From: an uncultured Muribaculaceae bacterium
Lineage (GTDB): Bacteria; Bacteroidota; Bacteroidia; Bacteroidales; Muribaculaceae
Direction: 5' to 3'
DNA length: 64,000 bases
NCBI GenBank assembly: GCA_910577465.1
Contig: CAJTMM010000002.1
Location: 47,509-111,508 of the forward strand
Position 1 is the first letter of the stretch. Every line of letters begins with the position of its first letter. Of this stretch, positions 52,841 to 61,692 are shown piece after piece. A program made the position numbers and the translations under genes. A model generated the notes under the pieces. The model was not told the DNA's origin, ran no database searches, and saw only the letters and a list, made by a program, of their open reading frames with translations.

Positions 52841-53311
52841 TTATTTGGCTCCTTTTTGTCTCTTGTTGTGTCGGTGCTGTTTCATCAGCTCCTTATTCCA
52901 CTTTCGTTCGGCTGATTTAATTTTAAATAGCTGCTGTTTGGAAAGTATGGATTTGAATTGATTGAAATAGCGCATTTCTATGGCATTTTCTTTACCACGG
53001 AATTCATATACGGCTTCAGCTGCCTTTTCGTATTCTACGTCGCTGGCATTGGACTTATTTGTTACTTCTTTTTCCAGGCGTCGGGTCTCAGCCGCGAGTT
53101 TTCCGGTTTCCGCGCACATGGATTTATAAAGTTGAATGAATTTTGCCGATTGTTCGTCGGATAATTTAATGTCTTTTGCCACAAATTCAGCTTTGGCTTG
53201 CGTCATTTCCTGCATCCATTGGCGATGACGTGCGGTGTCTTCGTGTTTCTGTGCGTGGGTGGTCGTCAATGCCGACAATATTAATGTGATGGCTATGAGT
53301 ATATGTTTCAT
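52841..53311 (-). CDS. Spy/CpxP-like small periplasmic protein
   Basis: 156 residues with a signal peptide (1-20, THAQ). The mature protein is helical and highly charged, with DIKLSDEQSAKFIQLYKSM (an LTxxQ-like motif region) and a basic His/Lys tail. Such proteins in Bacteroidetes sit behind sigma-E-type operons and are thought to act as envelope-stress sensors or chaperones, like Spy and CpxP of enterobacteria. It is the third gene of the ECF sigma operon (36-bp gap). Assignment is by layout and helix pattern, not by a strong motif. Confidence 0.72.
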   Translation of the reverse strand: MKHILIAITLILSALTTTHAQKHEDTARHRQWMQEMTQAKAEFVAKDIKLSDEQSAKFIQLYKSMCAETGKLAAETRRLEKEVTNKSNASDVEYEKAAEAVYEFRGKENAIEMRYFNQFKSILSKQQLFKIKSAERKWNKELMKQHRHNKRQKGAK

Positions 53312-53347
53312 ATTTCGTATATCTAAATGGTGTTGGTACGCTATGGG

Positions 53348-53746
53348 TCATTCTTGTTCGGACAACATGTCCGAGGGGTTGAATCCTTGGTCGTACAAAT
53401 CATCGTACAAGTCAGTTTCGTCTATTTCTCGGGCGCAATAGTCATTGAAGAATGAGTCGTTGTTGAGGGCACTGACAAGTACCGGATTATTGCCGATGGA
53501 TAGGTCTGATTGCGGGCGCATGAGGTCAAATGTTTTCATCATGCACCATACGCCCAAGAACATGGCAGCCATATAGACATAAGGCCTTACTTTCTGCCAG
53601 AAAGTGCGTGGCATGACGTTGGGTTTTTCCCATGGTTGCTCCGGGAGTGTTTGTGCCATGCGTGCGGCAAAGTCACTGAAGTATCCTTCAGGAACAGTCA
53701 TGCCGGACTGGCGGTCAATTTCGGAGAGTATATCTTGATTTTTCAT
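53348..53746 (-). CDS. Putative anti-sigma factor, single-pass membrane protein
   Basis: 132 residues. The N-terminal 55 residues are cytosolic in prediction and carry MTVPEGYFSDFAARMAQTLP, the P-x-x-Y-F-x-x-x-x-x-x-M/I pattern common in Bacteroidetes proteins following ECF sigma genes. One membrane segment (about 68-84, YVYMAAMFLGVWCMMKTF) follows, and an acidic C-terminal region (ETDLYDDLYDQGFNPSDML) lies beyond. Position 59 bp after an ECF sigma gene suggests it holds that sigma factor inactive at the membrane. There is no ZAS zinc motif. The anti-sigma role is inferred from context. Confidence 0.7.
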   Translation of the reverse strand: MKNQDILSEIDRQSGMTVPEGYFSDFAARMAQTLPEQPWEKPNVMPRTFWQKVRPYVYMAAMFLGVWCMMKTFDLMRPQSDLSIGNNPVLVSALNNDSFFNDYCAREIDETDLYDDLYDQGFNPSDMLSEQE

Positions 53747-53805
53747 AAGGTTGAAAAGTCGTTGATTCGTATTTGTTTTATTAGACTGATTACGATTGTA
53801 TAGGT

Positions 53806-54366
53806 TTAATCGTTGTTCTCAAAATATTCTTCGATTTTTTTTACTGCAAGGTGATAGGATGCTTTTAACGCGCCGACTGACGTGCCAAGAATCTCTGACA
53901 TCTGTTCGTATTTCATTTCGTCGTAGTACCGCATGTTGAATACCAACCGTTGTTTTTCCGGAAGTGTAGCTATGGCTTTGCGTAACTTCAGGCGCAGTTC
54001 ATCACCGTCGATATTGGTGTCGGCCTCTATGGCGTGAATCAGATGTGTCGATTCATCGTCAAGCGAAAGATTGGTGCGCTTGCGTTCACGTTCAAGAAAA
54101 GAAAGACTTTCATTGATTGCAATCTTATATAACCATGTGGAAAGCTTTGCCGCGCCACGAAAGTTCTCGATTGAAGTCCATGCCTTCATGAACGTATTCT
54201 GTAAAAGATCGTTGGCATCGTCATGATTGGGTACCATACGGCGAATCTGCCAATAGAGAGGCTCGGAGTAGCGGGCTATCACCTCTTCAAAGGCTTTTCG
54301 GCATGTGGCTGGATTCTGTAAGCGTGCCACGAGTTCTATATCGTCCGTATTTGTATTCGATTCCAT
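53806..54366 (-). CDS. ECF-type RNA polymerase sigma factor
   Basis: 186 residues. Region 2 is clear (NHDDANDLLQNTFMKAW ... KLSTWLYKIAINESLSFLER), as is region 4 (LPEKQRLVFNMRYYDEMKYE QMSEILGTSVGALKASYH). It directs RNA polymerase to a stress regulon and is the first gene of sigma/anti-sigma-like/Spy-like operon. The open frame extends to 54411, but the -7 element at 54381-54388 lies inside that extension, so the ATG at 54366 (MESNTNTDD) is used. The macroglobulin gene downstream may belong to its regulon. Confidence 0.93.
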   Translation of the reverse strand: MESNTNTDDIELVARLQNPATCRKAFEEVIARYSEPLYWQIRRMVPNHDDANDLLQNTFMKAWTSIENFRGAAKLSTWLYKIAINESLSFLERERKRTNLSLDDESTHLIHAIEADTNIDGDELRLKLRKAIATLPEKQRLVFNMRYYDEMKYEQMSEILGTSVGALKASYHLAVKKIEEYFENND

Positions 54367-54380
54367 TGGAATAATTATTT

Positions 54381-54388
54381 CAAACGTA
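54381..54388 (-). promoter_or_regulatory. -7 element of the ECF sigma operon
   Basis: TACGTTTG on the minus strand fits TAnnTTTG 14 bp before the sigma ATG. No -33 element is clear; autoregulation by the ECF factor would use a different motif that is not identified. Confidence 0.4.
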
Positions 54389-54469
54389 AAGATAACCAAA
54401 CTTTTGCACACTCGGCTTAAAAAGGTTCATAAAAAATGTTGACGGTTATAACCGATGGAATTAAAACAG

Positions 54470-54477
54470 TATCTTTG
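54470..54477 (+). promoter_or_regulatory. -7 element of the HExxH protein gene
   Basis: TATCTTTG fits the -7 consensus, 24 bp before the chosen ATG at 54502. The nearest TTG upstream is too far (28-bp spacer). Confidence 0.4.
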
Positions 54478-54501
54478 TTAGGAATATCTATAATGCAAAT
54501 T

Positions 54502-55692
54502 ATGAAAAGAATCAGTGCGGTTATATTGTCAGTATGTATGCCGGTATTGTTGTTTGGTAGCCGGAGTCGTTTGTTCAATACATCGGTAGTTTTCGATATG
54601 CTTTGCAGCATTCAATATTTCGATGATATAAAAGATGCGCCGGAATTTAAGCCATTGGCATCCGATATGAACTTTATGCGAAATCTTGAAATCGTAAACA
54701 ACAAGGCAAAAGCTTCACGTCTATGCAATCTGTATGCGCAATTGCATGGTAATCGGTATGATGTAGATGAGTGCTTGAGCTTACTTTCTAATATCAATCA
54801 ATATGCCGATAGTGTTGCTTGGGCTGCTGAAATCCTGGATGTTTCATCTGAGATGACCCAAGTGCTGCAATCGTTGGTGGAAGCCGGTTATCCGCAGTAT
54901 TGGCGTGATTCAATATATCCAAAGTTAATGGAGCGAATAGATGCTTATCCGGTCGATGATAAGATGATAGGGACAATAGACAGGACCATATCTGAGTTCT
55001 CCGGAGATGAGAAGTTGTCTGTGGCAGAATCTAATATCTACATACTGAATATAAAAAATGCATTCAATCTTGCTGATGAATCATTTTGTTGCACACCATT
55101 GATTCTTGACCCGGAGATTGAAAAGCAGTTGCGATTGAGTTTCGTTAATATTTATGTACATGAGAATCTGCATAAACTCCATATCTCGGATTCGCTGATG
55201 CGTAAGCTTGAAAATTTACTTATGCATGATGACTTTTATGCTGCAAACGAATCAATAGCCCGGAAACATAATGAGGGTGGTAATGAGGCGTTTGTGGTAG
55301 CGGCAGAGGTCTTTCTATCCCGTAAGTTGGGACTTAGGGATGATAAAAGCGTGTGCGATGAATTATCGGAATATGTCGATGGCAGTCTGGTGCTTGCACC
55401 TATAATGTATGTGAATTTGGAACGTAAATATCCGGATGAGACGCTTAATGACTTTATATTGAGATTGTTTGACGAGGGAGTTATACGTGCCGGAGATGTT
55501 GAGCGGCAGTACAATGATGCAATGGCTATAATTAAAGCACGATTGGTGGCTGATGGTAATATGTCTATTGTATCGCAAAAGCCATTGGTATGCAGTCCGT
55601 TTGAATATTCACCGGCTCCGTCACCGAATGTATGGCAGGTGTTGGGGAAAGTTATTCTTGAGAGTACGCGTGAGTACTTATCCACATATTGA
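54502..55692 (+). CDS. Secreted protein with HExxH motif, putative zinc metallopeptidase
   Basis: 396 residues; I recognise no named family. A signal peptide (1-18, VLLFGSRS region) precedes a helical N-terminal half. Near residue 235 the sequence VNIYVHENLHKLH contains HENLH, a HExxH zinc-peptidase motif. About 40 residues later GGNEAFVVAAEVFLSRKLG supplies Glu residues in the position expected of a gluzincin third ligand. The C-terminal part is helical with no motif. The start is the ATG at 54502, at the beginning of the hydrophobic signal; 54493 is possible and the frame start at 54436 lies upstream of the -7 box. It is divergent from the ECF sigma gene and could belong to the same envelope-stress response. 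The peptidase role is a prediction from one motif. Confidence 0.65.
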   Translation: MKRISAVILSVCMPVLLFGSRSRLFNTSVVFDMLCSIQYFDDIKDAPEFKPLASDMNFMRNLEIVNNKAKASRLCNLYAQLHGNRYDVDECLSLLSNINQYADSVAWAAEILDVSSEMTQVLQSLVEAGYPQYWRDSIYPKLMERIDAYPVDDKMIGTIDRTISEFSGDEKLSVAESNIYILNIKNAFNLADESFCCTPLILDPEIEKQLRLSFVNIYVHENLHKLHISDSLMRKLENLLMHDDFYAANESIARKHNEGGNEAFVVAAEVFLSRKLGLRDDKSVCDELSEYVDGSLVLAPIMYVNLERKYPDETLNDFILRLFDEGVIRAGDVERQYNDAMAIIKARLVADGNMSIVSQKPLVCSPFEYSPAPSPNVWQVLGKVILESTREYLSTY

Positions 55693-55762
55693 ATAGTGAT
55701 GGAAAATTCAAGACAAATTTGAGATTTCGCAACATTACCGAAACGAGTTTTGTTAATGGGAT

Positions 55763-56575
55763 ATGGAATTTAGTTATAGTTTCGATACGATAATGGTGGC
55801 GCTGGGATTAACCTTGGTTGCCGGCATGTCGACAGGCATAGGGTCGCTTATGGCATTTGTGACACGCAGTACCAATAAAAAATTTTTATCTTGGGCGCTG
55901 GGGCTGTCGGCAGGGGTAATGGTTTATGTCTCATTTATGGAGCTACTGCCAACCGCCATATCTGATATGGGAGCTATAGTGGCGGGAAAAACGGGAATGG
56001 TGTATGTAATCTTAGCGTTTTTTGCGGGTATAGGTCTGATAGCGTTGATTGACTATCTTGTGCCTGAGGATGAGAATCCTCATGAGGTGCATACTGTGGA
56101 ACAGGTGGCAATTGCAAACTCCGGCGGCGGTATGCGACGTACCGGCATGATGCTTGCGCTTGCCATAGCCATTCATAACTTTCCCGAAGGTATAGCCACA
56201 TTCGTTGCGGGTATGGATGGGCTTGATGTGGCATTACCTATAGTCGTGGCTATCGCCATACATAACATACCGGAGGGGATTGCGGTGTCCGTTCCTATAT
56301 ATCATGCTACCGGAAACAGGCAGAAGGCTTTGCTGTGGTCGTTATTGTCAGGTCTTGCGGAGCCATTGGGGGCTTTGTTTGCCATTGCTTTCATCATGCC
56401 ATTCTGGACTCCGATGGTCAATTCTCTGATACTTGCCGCAGTCTCAGGTATTATGGTCTACATATCATTTGATGAGTTGCTACCCGGTTCGGAGCGATAC
56501 GGCCACCACCATCTTGCAATCATAGGTGTGATTGGTGGTATGGCTTTTATGGCAGTGTCACTTCTGCTCTTTTGA
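55763..56575 (+). CDS. zupT: ZIP-family metal transporter
   Basis: 270 residues with eight membrane segments. Takes up divalent metals such as Zn2+ and Fe2+. The metal-binding helices are clear: ALAIAIHNFPEGIATFVAG (TM4, H-N-x-P-E-G) and IAIHNIPEGIAVSVPIY (TM5, H-N-x-P-E-G). The C-terminal SFDELLPGSERYGHHHLA is also typical of ZupT. The 3' end overlaps the convergent 5'-nucleotidase gene by 18 bp. Confidence 0.95.
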   Translation: MEFSYSFDTIMVALGLTLVAGMSTGIGSLMAFVTRSTNKKFLSWALGLSAGVMVYVSFMELLPTAISDMGAIVAGKTGMVYVILAFFAGIGLIALIDYLVPEDENPHEVHTVEQVAIANSGGGMRRTGMMLALAIAIHNFPEGIATFVAGMDGLDVALPIVVAIAIHNIPEGIAVSVPIYHATGNRQKALLWSLLSGLAEPLGALFAIAFIMPFWTPMVNSLILAAVSGIMVYISFDELLPGSERYGHHHLAIIGVIGGMAFMAVSLLLF

Positions 56576-58324
56576 ACTGTCGGGTGAGAATAGAAGTTCA
56601 CGGTCTTTGGTTATTGCCTGATTGGCAATGGTGGCAGGTATAAACTTCCAGTTGTCGGCAACTTCCGGACGGATAGTACCGTTGCGCTCGATTTCTTTTA
56701 GCAGGTAATAACGTAAATCTTTATCGGTGGCACTTACGATGCGCTTCTTCAGTTCATCAGCATTGATTCCGGCACCTTTGGTAAGATGGTCTCCGCCCCC
56801 GTTACCGCGATATGAGTTTACTGCTACCCGGTATGTTTTGTGCAAATCAAACGGTTCGCCGGACTCCATGGATATGATGTTTATCTTCTCACCTTTCGGC
56901 TTGGTGACATCCACGGTATAACGTATGCCGGCAGCAGAATCGAAGTTGTATGACGGATTACGCAGCCGATTGTTTTTCTTATCCGGATTCTCCGCTGCAA
57001 AATCAATCAGGTGCTTATTGGTATCTGTGATTTGTCGTGTCCATAAAGAATATGATTCTTCAAGGTAGTCTTTTATTTCCTGTCCGGTAAGTTCCATCAC
57101 GTACAGCATGTTCTCATATTTATATAAGGTGAACATGTCGCTTACTTTAACATCACCTTTGGCAATGACGGCGTCGAACGACAGGGGAGCGGCAAAAGAG
57201 ATATCGGCACCTGAAATCTGTAGCTGAAGTTTATGCAGAAGAGTCATGAACGACGATGGTCCGAAGAATGCATCGCGTGTGGATAATGTGTCGGTGGCGT
57301 AACCTATGGGACGTGATACAAACTCCAAAATCTTTTCGCTTTGAGTTGAGAAAGTTTCAAGATATTCTTCCGACGGCTCAATGTTGGAGATGTCAACTAA
57401 TGTTGCGGAAACATCCTTTCCGGTCATATTGCCGTGTTCATCGAATGTGATGCAGAGGTCGGCAAGCCCCAATGCATTGGCATTGTTCGCCGGATTTATT
57501 ACGGTTACTTTATGACCGTCGGGGGATGTTACGACGTCATGATATCTCTGGTGGTCGTGTCCCATGAGGATAATATCGAATCCGTCGACATTTTGGGCTA
57601 CCGCCTTTGATGCATTTTCTTTATATATGCCTGTCATGCGGGATGCATCATGACCGGAATGGAACATACCTACAATCACATGCGGATTATCACGTTCCTT
57701 TATAATCGGAATCCAATGACGAGCCGCCGTTTCCATGTCCTCGAACTCAAGTCCCGACCAAATCGTTTCCGGTAGCCAAGCAGGTATGGCGGGAGTGAGA
57801 AGCCCGAGTATAGCAATTTTCACCCCATTGCGCTCTATGATGGTGTATGGTTTCAGATACGGTTGACCAGTGGCAGTGTCGATAACATTTGCTCCCAGTA
57901 CCGGTATCGAGCTTTGTGCAATCCATCGGTCGTAGACAGAGTGTCCCGTTTCCACATCATGGTTGCCTATGGTCGCGGCATCGTAGCCCATGAAGCTATA
58001 AATTTCCGGTACTATATGTGGTGATACGGTGTCAATGTAGTTATAGTAATATACAGTAGGCTGACCTTGCAATATGTCGCCATTGTCAAGCAGTATCACA
58101 TTTTCTTTGCCGAAACTATGCCTGAGTGAATCCACTGCTGTGGCGACACGCGCCATGCTGCCGCTCCATGGGGATAGTGTAATGAAATTGAACGGAAAGA
58201 AATTGCCATGCACATCGGTAGTGTAGGCGAGTTTTATGTTTACGGTTCGATGTTCGTTGGCTGCTGCTGGCATCAGTATGGATATGGCGGAAATGAATAT
58301 GCCTATACGGGCTATTAGTTTCAT
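56558..58324 (-). CDS. Periplasmic 5'-nucleotidase / 2',3'-cyclic phosphodiesterase
   Basis: 588 residues with a signal peptide (1-22, PAAANE). The N-terminal metallophosphatase domain has YTTDVHGNFFPFN, LLDNGDILQGQP, GNHDVETG and MGHDHQRYHD, the dinuclear metal site. The C-terminal nucleotidase domain (from about residue 340) carries the substrate-binding NSYRGNGGGDHL and SFAAPLSFDAVI segments. It hydrolyses extracellular nucleotides to nucleosides. It is the last gene of a likely operon tdk-DUF3108-nucleotidase (9-bp gap), so nucleoside release and thymidine salvage are expressed together. Confidence 0.94.
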   Translation of the reverse strand: MKLIARIGIFISAISILMPAAANEHRTVNIKLAYTTDVHGNFFPFNFITLSPWSGSMARVATAVDSLRHSFGKENVILLDNGDILQGQPTVYYYNYIDTVSPHIVPEIYSFMGYDAATIGNHDVETGHSVYDRWIAQSSIPVLGANVIDTATGQPYLKPYTIIERNGVKIAILGLLTPAIPAWLPETIWSGLEFEDMETAARHWIPIIKERDNPHVIVGMFHSGHDASRMTGIYKENASKAVAQNVDGFDIILMGHDHQRYHDVVTSPDGHKVTVINPANNANALGLADLCITFDEHGNMTGKDVSATLVDISNIEPSEEYLETFSTQSEKILEFVSRPIGYATDTLSTRDAFFGPSSFMTLLHKLQLQISGADISFAAPLSFDAVIAKGDVKVSDMFTLYKYENMLYVMELTGQEIKDYLEESYSLWTRQITDTNKHLIDFAAENPDKKNNRLRNPSYNFDSAAGIRYTVDVTKPKGEKINIISMESGEPFDLHKTYRVAVNSYRGNGGGDHLTKGAGINADELKKRIVSATDKDLRYYLLKEIERNGTIRPEVADNWKFIPATIANQAITKDRELLFSPDSSKEQK

Positions 58325-58333
58325 TGTGGATTG

Positions 58334-59110
58334 TTATTTATTCTGTGGGACATAGATACATTGTATCTGACCTATCTTCAGTTTACCTATGAGTTTGAGT
58401 GGAATGTGTGGGTAATCGGTGGAAAGCCAGGCTTCGATGGGCTCGGATGTTTTCTTTTTACCCTCAGAGGTGAATGTAAATGTTATCTTGAAGGTTTCGT
58501 ATTTCCTGTCGTCGAGTTTTATGGATTGGGTTCCATGATAGGTGATGTTTAACAGCTCCTTGCGTTTGCCGGAAAAGATATTGACTGTCTTTGTCGCCCC
58601 CGATTTCATAGTGTTAAAGTCGAGGGAGCGCAAATAATAGAATGAACTCACCATGTCAACGGCAAATCCTTGGGCTTGCAGCGAGGTAGTGGACACATTT
58701 GTGTTTGATGACTTCTTTCCACGTCTGTAACGTGTGCATTCGGCAGAATAGGTATTGCCGCTACGGGAAAACTTTACTATGTCGTGAGCGAATTTGCCAT
58801 CTTCATGCGCTATGCGCTCGTATATGACCGGGGAGAGGTCGTTCATACGCATAGTGGTCTTCAGGGTGTCGCGCAGTTTGTAGAATTTATCAGCCCACGC
58901 CTCGGAACGGGCATATAGTGTGGCATGATATTGGCGTCCGGAGTTGCGCAGCACCAATGTGGCGCGTCCGGCTTGTTTATGAATCAATCCCCACTTGTAC
59001 AGAACTTTGTAATTAAGTGTCTCGTTGGGGAATGCCACGGCTGATGCTTTGGACAACGGTAATGCCAAAGTGATTGCCATGAATATGAGGAGTGAGCGTA
59101 GCAGTTGCAT
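58334..59110 (-). CDS. DUF3108 secreted protein
   Basis: 258 residues with a signal peptide (about 1-24, ending KASAVA). The beta-rich mature protein contains NETLNYKVLYKWGLIHKQAG near the N-terminus and the terminal IEAWLSTDYPHIPLKLIGKL, both characteristic of DUF3108, a periplasmic family related in fold to LolA/LolB-like barrels. Function not established. A TTG at 59122 could extend the frame by four residues; the ATG at 59110 is preferred. Gaps of 9 and 16 bp to its neighbours place it inside the tdk operon. Confidence 0.85.
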   Translation of the reverse strand: MQLLRSLLIFMAITLALPLSKASAVAFPNETLNYKVLYKWGLIHKQAGRATLVLRNSGRQYHATLYARSEAWADKFYKLRDTLKTTMRMNDLSPVIYERIAHEDGKFAHDIVKFSRSGNTYSAECTRYRRGKKSSNTNVSTTSLQAQGFAVDMVSSFYYLRSLDFNTMKSGATKTVNIFSGKRKELLNITYHGTQSIKLDDRKYETFKITFTFTSEGKKKTSEPIEAWLSTDYPHIPLKLIGKLKIGQIQCIYVPQNK

Positions 59111-59126
59111 TGGGGATGTCAAATGG

Positions 59127-59768
59127 TCAGTGTCGTAATTTTAATTCAAGAAACGGGAGTGCGTCGCGGGTAGATTGTTCGATGCGCTTATTTCGCCAGC
59201 ATTTGCGGCATACGGCTATATAACGGTCGTCGCCACCAATCTCGACTTGCGCGCCTTCCTCTACAAAATCGCCCTTGTTGTCGATACGGGCATTGATGAT
59301 GGTCTTTCGGCCGCAATTGCATGTCGATTTTATTTCATCAATAGTATCCGCCACCTCAAAAAGACGTCGGGAACCTTCAAACAAATGGCTTTGGAAATCT
59401 GTTCGGAGACCGTAACATATTACGTTGCTACCGAAATCGTCGACAATACGTGCAAGTTGGTCAACCTGCTCCGGAGAAAGGAACTGGGCCTCATCAACCA
59501 AAAACCAATCAATGATGGTCATGCTTTCCTCAAAAAGGGATTCGGCAAGAGCGTACAGGTCGGTATCGGTGTATATCCATTTGCATTCACGCTCGATGCC
59601 GATACGGGATTTTATCACATTGCTTTTGTCGCGAGTATCAATAATCGGTTTGAGACATACGTAACGCATTCCACGTTCTTCGAAGTTGTATGCTTGAGTG
59701 AGGAGCAGGGCTGTTTTCGCAGAACCCATTGTTCCGTATCGGAAATATAGTTTGCCTTTGCGGTTCAT
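59127..59768 (-). CDS. tdk: Thymidine kinase, type II
   Basis: 213 residues. Phosphorylates thymidine with ATP in the salvage pathway. The P-loop GTMGSAKT, the Walker B-like WFLVDEAQFL, and the zinc cysteines (CNCGRK and CRKCW) are in place. FRYGTMGSAKTALLL at the N-terminus carries Ser/Ala in place of the more usual G-K neighbours, as in many Bacteroidetes Tdk proteins. Operon head with DUF3108 and 5'-nucleotidase; promoter at 59821-59854. Confidence 0.95.
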   Translation of the reverse strand: MNRKGKLYFRYGTMGSAKTALLLTQAYNFEERGMRYVCLKPIIDTRDKSNVIKSRIGIERECKWIYTDTDLYALAESLFEESMTIIDWFLVDEAQFLSPEQVDQLARIVDDFGSNVICYGLRTDFQSHLFEGSRRLFEVADTIDEIKSTCNCGRKTIINARIDNKGDFVEEGAQVEIGGDDRYIAVCRKCWRNKRIEQSTRDALPFLELKLRH

Positions 59769-59820
59769 TGTCGGTAGTTATTTCAGGTTAGTGCCGGATT
59801 TTCGGTAGTTGTAATATTTA

Positions 59821-59854
59821 CAAAGATAGTAACAATATCAGTAGGGGAATCAAA
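59821..59854 (-). promoter_or_regulatory. Promoter of the tdk operon
   Basis: Minus strand -33 TTTG (59851-59854), 22-bp spacer, -7 TATCTTTG (59821-59828). The predicted transcript has a leader of about 46 nt. The -33 lies just before the end of the upstream tilS gene. Confidence 0.5.
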
Positions 59855-59871
59855 ATGTAGATAAAACAGTG

Positions 59872-61191
59872 TTAATTTTTGTCCTGTCCGCGCAGGCGCA
59901 TTTTGATAAACCGCTTGGTTTGGTCGGTTACGGCATAGAGACGGGAGGCGCGTACTCCTGCGACCCAAATGATGTTGCCATCATAGACCGCAATAGGTAT
60001 GGCGGCTTTGCGGTCAACCGGAATCTTGGCATCGGAGAAAATATCGCTGAGTTTACGTCGACCATGCATGCCGAAGGGTAACAAAGTATCGCCATGCTGC
60101 CATGTCCGTACTTGCACGGCGGATATATCCAATGCGTCGGCATCAAAATAGGCCACCGAAGCATCACGCCCGGGTTGAAATTCAGATATGTCGTGAATGG
60201 ATATTTCAAACAGTGTATCAAGTGATAACGGAACTGATCCGTGTGTATGTTTGACGTATCGAATCGAACCACGATCTAAAATCATCTGTCCGTCTGTCAC
60301 ATTAAACCGCTTGCCGGATTCGTGGGCAGATGAAATGATATTGTCGATCTGCGTAGATGTGGCTCCGTATGGCTTGAGCCATTCGTACAATAATAGATGT
60401 GCGTGCGGTTCACGGTCCAAAAGACGTGTAAGGTCTATAGAGCTGTCGGGATGCGTGTATATCGCACGCTTTTCATCGATGCATTGCCGGTAGAATGCTT
60501 CGTTTTGCGAAAGAATGTCCAATGAGTGTCTGAAAGCATCGTCGGCTCCAGGGAATTGCTGCCGGATACAGGGCATGATGATATTGCGTATGCGGTTGCG
60601 CAGATATGTGGATTCGAGGTTGGTGCTATCTGTCACAAACGGAATGTGGCGGTCGTGAAGATATTGCTCAATCTCGTGGCGATAGCATTGGAGCATAGGA
60701 CGAATGATGTGGCGGTCGTTGTGCGGGAGCATACCGCGGACTCCCGTAATGCCACATCCACGCAGCAGATTCAGCAGCATGGTTTCTGTATTGTCATCGG
60801 CATGATGGGCGACAGCTATGGATTGTGCACCAAGGGTGGTGCGTAATTTCTCAAACCATTCGTAGCGCAAATCGCGACAAGCCATCTCTACGGATATGGA
60901 GTCGGTCGCCTGACGACAATGAGCACTAACATCGAAATGCGTCAAATGGAATTCGGCACCAAAAAGCGATGAAATCTCCCTTGCGTGAGCTTCATCGCGG
61001 TCGCTTTCGCTACCCCGAAGATGAAAATTGCAATGCGCGGCAACACATTTGTAGCCCAATGAAGTCAGCACCGCCAATAAAGCAACGGAGTCGGCACCAC
61101 CACTTAAGGCTACTATAACGGGGGTACCTACATCGGGTATGAGACTGTGGCGGTGTATGTAGCCGCTTATGTTATGTTCGAGCGGATGCAT
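59872..61191 (-). CDS. tilS: tRNA(Ile)-lysidine synthase
   Basis: 439 residues. Adds lysine to C34 of tRNA-Ile(CAU), changing both its charging and codon reading. The PP-loop SGGADSVALLAVL lies at about residues 30-42, followed by AAHCNFHLRGSESDRDEAHA and the AVAHHADDNTETMLLNLLRG motif. A C-terminal TilS domain ends at HGRRKLSDIFSDAKIPVDRK and RASRLYAVTDQTKRFIKMRL. Essential gene. Its ATG overlaps the gtrA stop by 1 bp. Confidence 0.96.
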   Translation of the reverse strand: MHPLEHNISGYIHRHSLIPDVGTPVIVALSGGADSVALLAVLTSLGYKCVAAHCNFHLRGSESDRDEAHAREISSLFGAEFHLTHFDVSAHCRQATDSISVEMACRDLRYEWFEKLRTTLGAQSIAVAHHADDNTETMLLNLLRGCGITGVRGMLPHNDRHIIRPMLQCYRHEIEQYLHDRHIPFVTDSTNLESTYLRNRIRNIIMPCIRQQFPGADDAFRHSLDILSQNEAFYRQCIDEKRAIYTHPDSSIDLTRLLDREPHAHLLLYEWLKPYGATSTQIDNIISSAHESGKRFNVTDGQMILDRGSIRYVKHTHGSVPLSLDTLFEISIHDISEFQPGRDASVAYFDADALDISAVQVRTWQHGDTLLPFGMHGRRKLSDIFSDAKIPVDRKAAIPIAVYDGNIIWVAGVRASRLYAVTDQTKRFIKMRLRGQDKN

Positions 61192-61640
61192 TAGTTGCCG
61201 GCGCCTTTAAAGGTAACGGTGCGGTTGTAGACGAAGTTGGCAAGAGTGTACACGACCATTCCTATCAATGTAGCCAATCCGTAACCGCTCATGGTGAATC
61301 CCAAGAGGTGCAACTGTATGTCGCCTAAGGGAGTCTGTTCGGTGAGCAGCCATGTGGCAGCGAACTGGAATGCGTAACACAACAGGAATCCGATGATGAA
61401 TTTCACTCCTTCAGACAGGACGCCACTACCGGATTTGAATACCCATAACTTATTCCATACAAAAGAATTTACAAATCCGGCTACATACCCGATGGCATTT
61501 GATACCCATGGGTTTATGCCGAAGATGCTCTTGCATAGGAATATGAGCACCAGTGTGATGAGTGTATTCATCACTCCTACACACGCATAGCGCAGAAATT
61601 GTGTTACAACCAGACGCTGTTCAGGGGATAGGGTTCTCAT
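61191..61640 (-). CDS. GtrA-like membrane protein
   Basis: 149 residues with four membrane helices, the GtrA/DPMS layout: FLRYACVGVMNTLITLVLIF, AIGYVAGFVNSFVWNKLWVF and a final VYTLANFVYNRTVTFKGAGN. GtrA proteins are thought to move lipid-linked sugars across the membrane or assist glycosyltransferases in glycan synthesis. No glycosyltransferase is adjacent, so the partner is unknown. It sits between nth (52-bp gap) and tilS (1-bp overlap). Confidence 0.88.
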   Translation of the reverse strand: MRTLSPEQRLVVTQFLRYACVGVMNTLITLVLIFLCKSIFGINPWVSNAIGYVAGFVNSFVWNKLWVFKSGSGVLSEGVKFIIGFLLCYAFQFAATWLLTEQTPLGDIQLHLLGFTMSGYGLATLIGMVVYTLANFVYNRTVTFKGAGN

Positions 61641-61692
61641 GGCGAGTTATCTGATAATGATTATTGGATTCGGTTAGGTGTTTGCGAGGATG

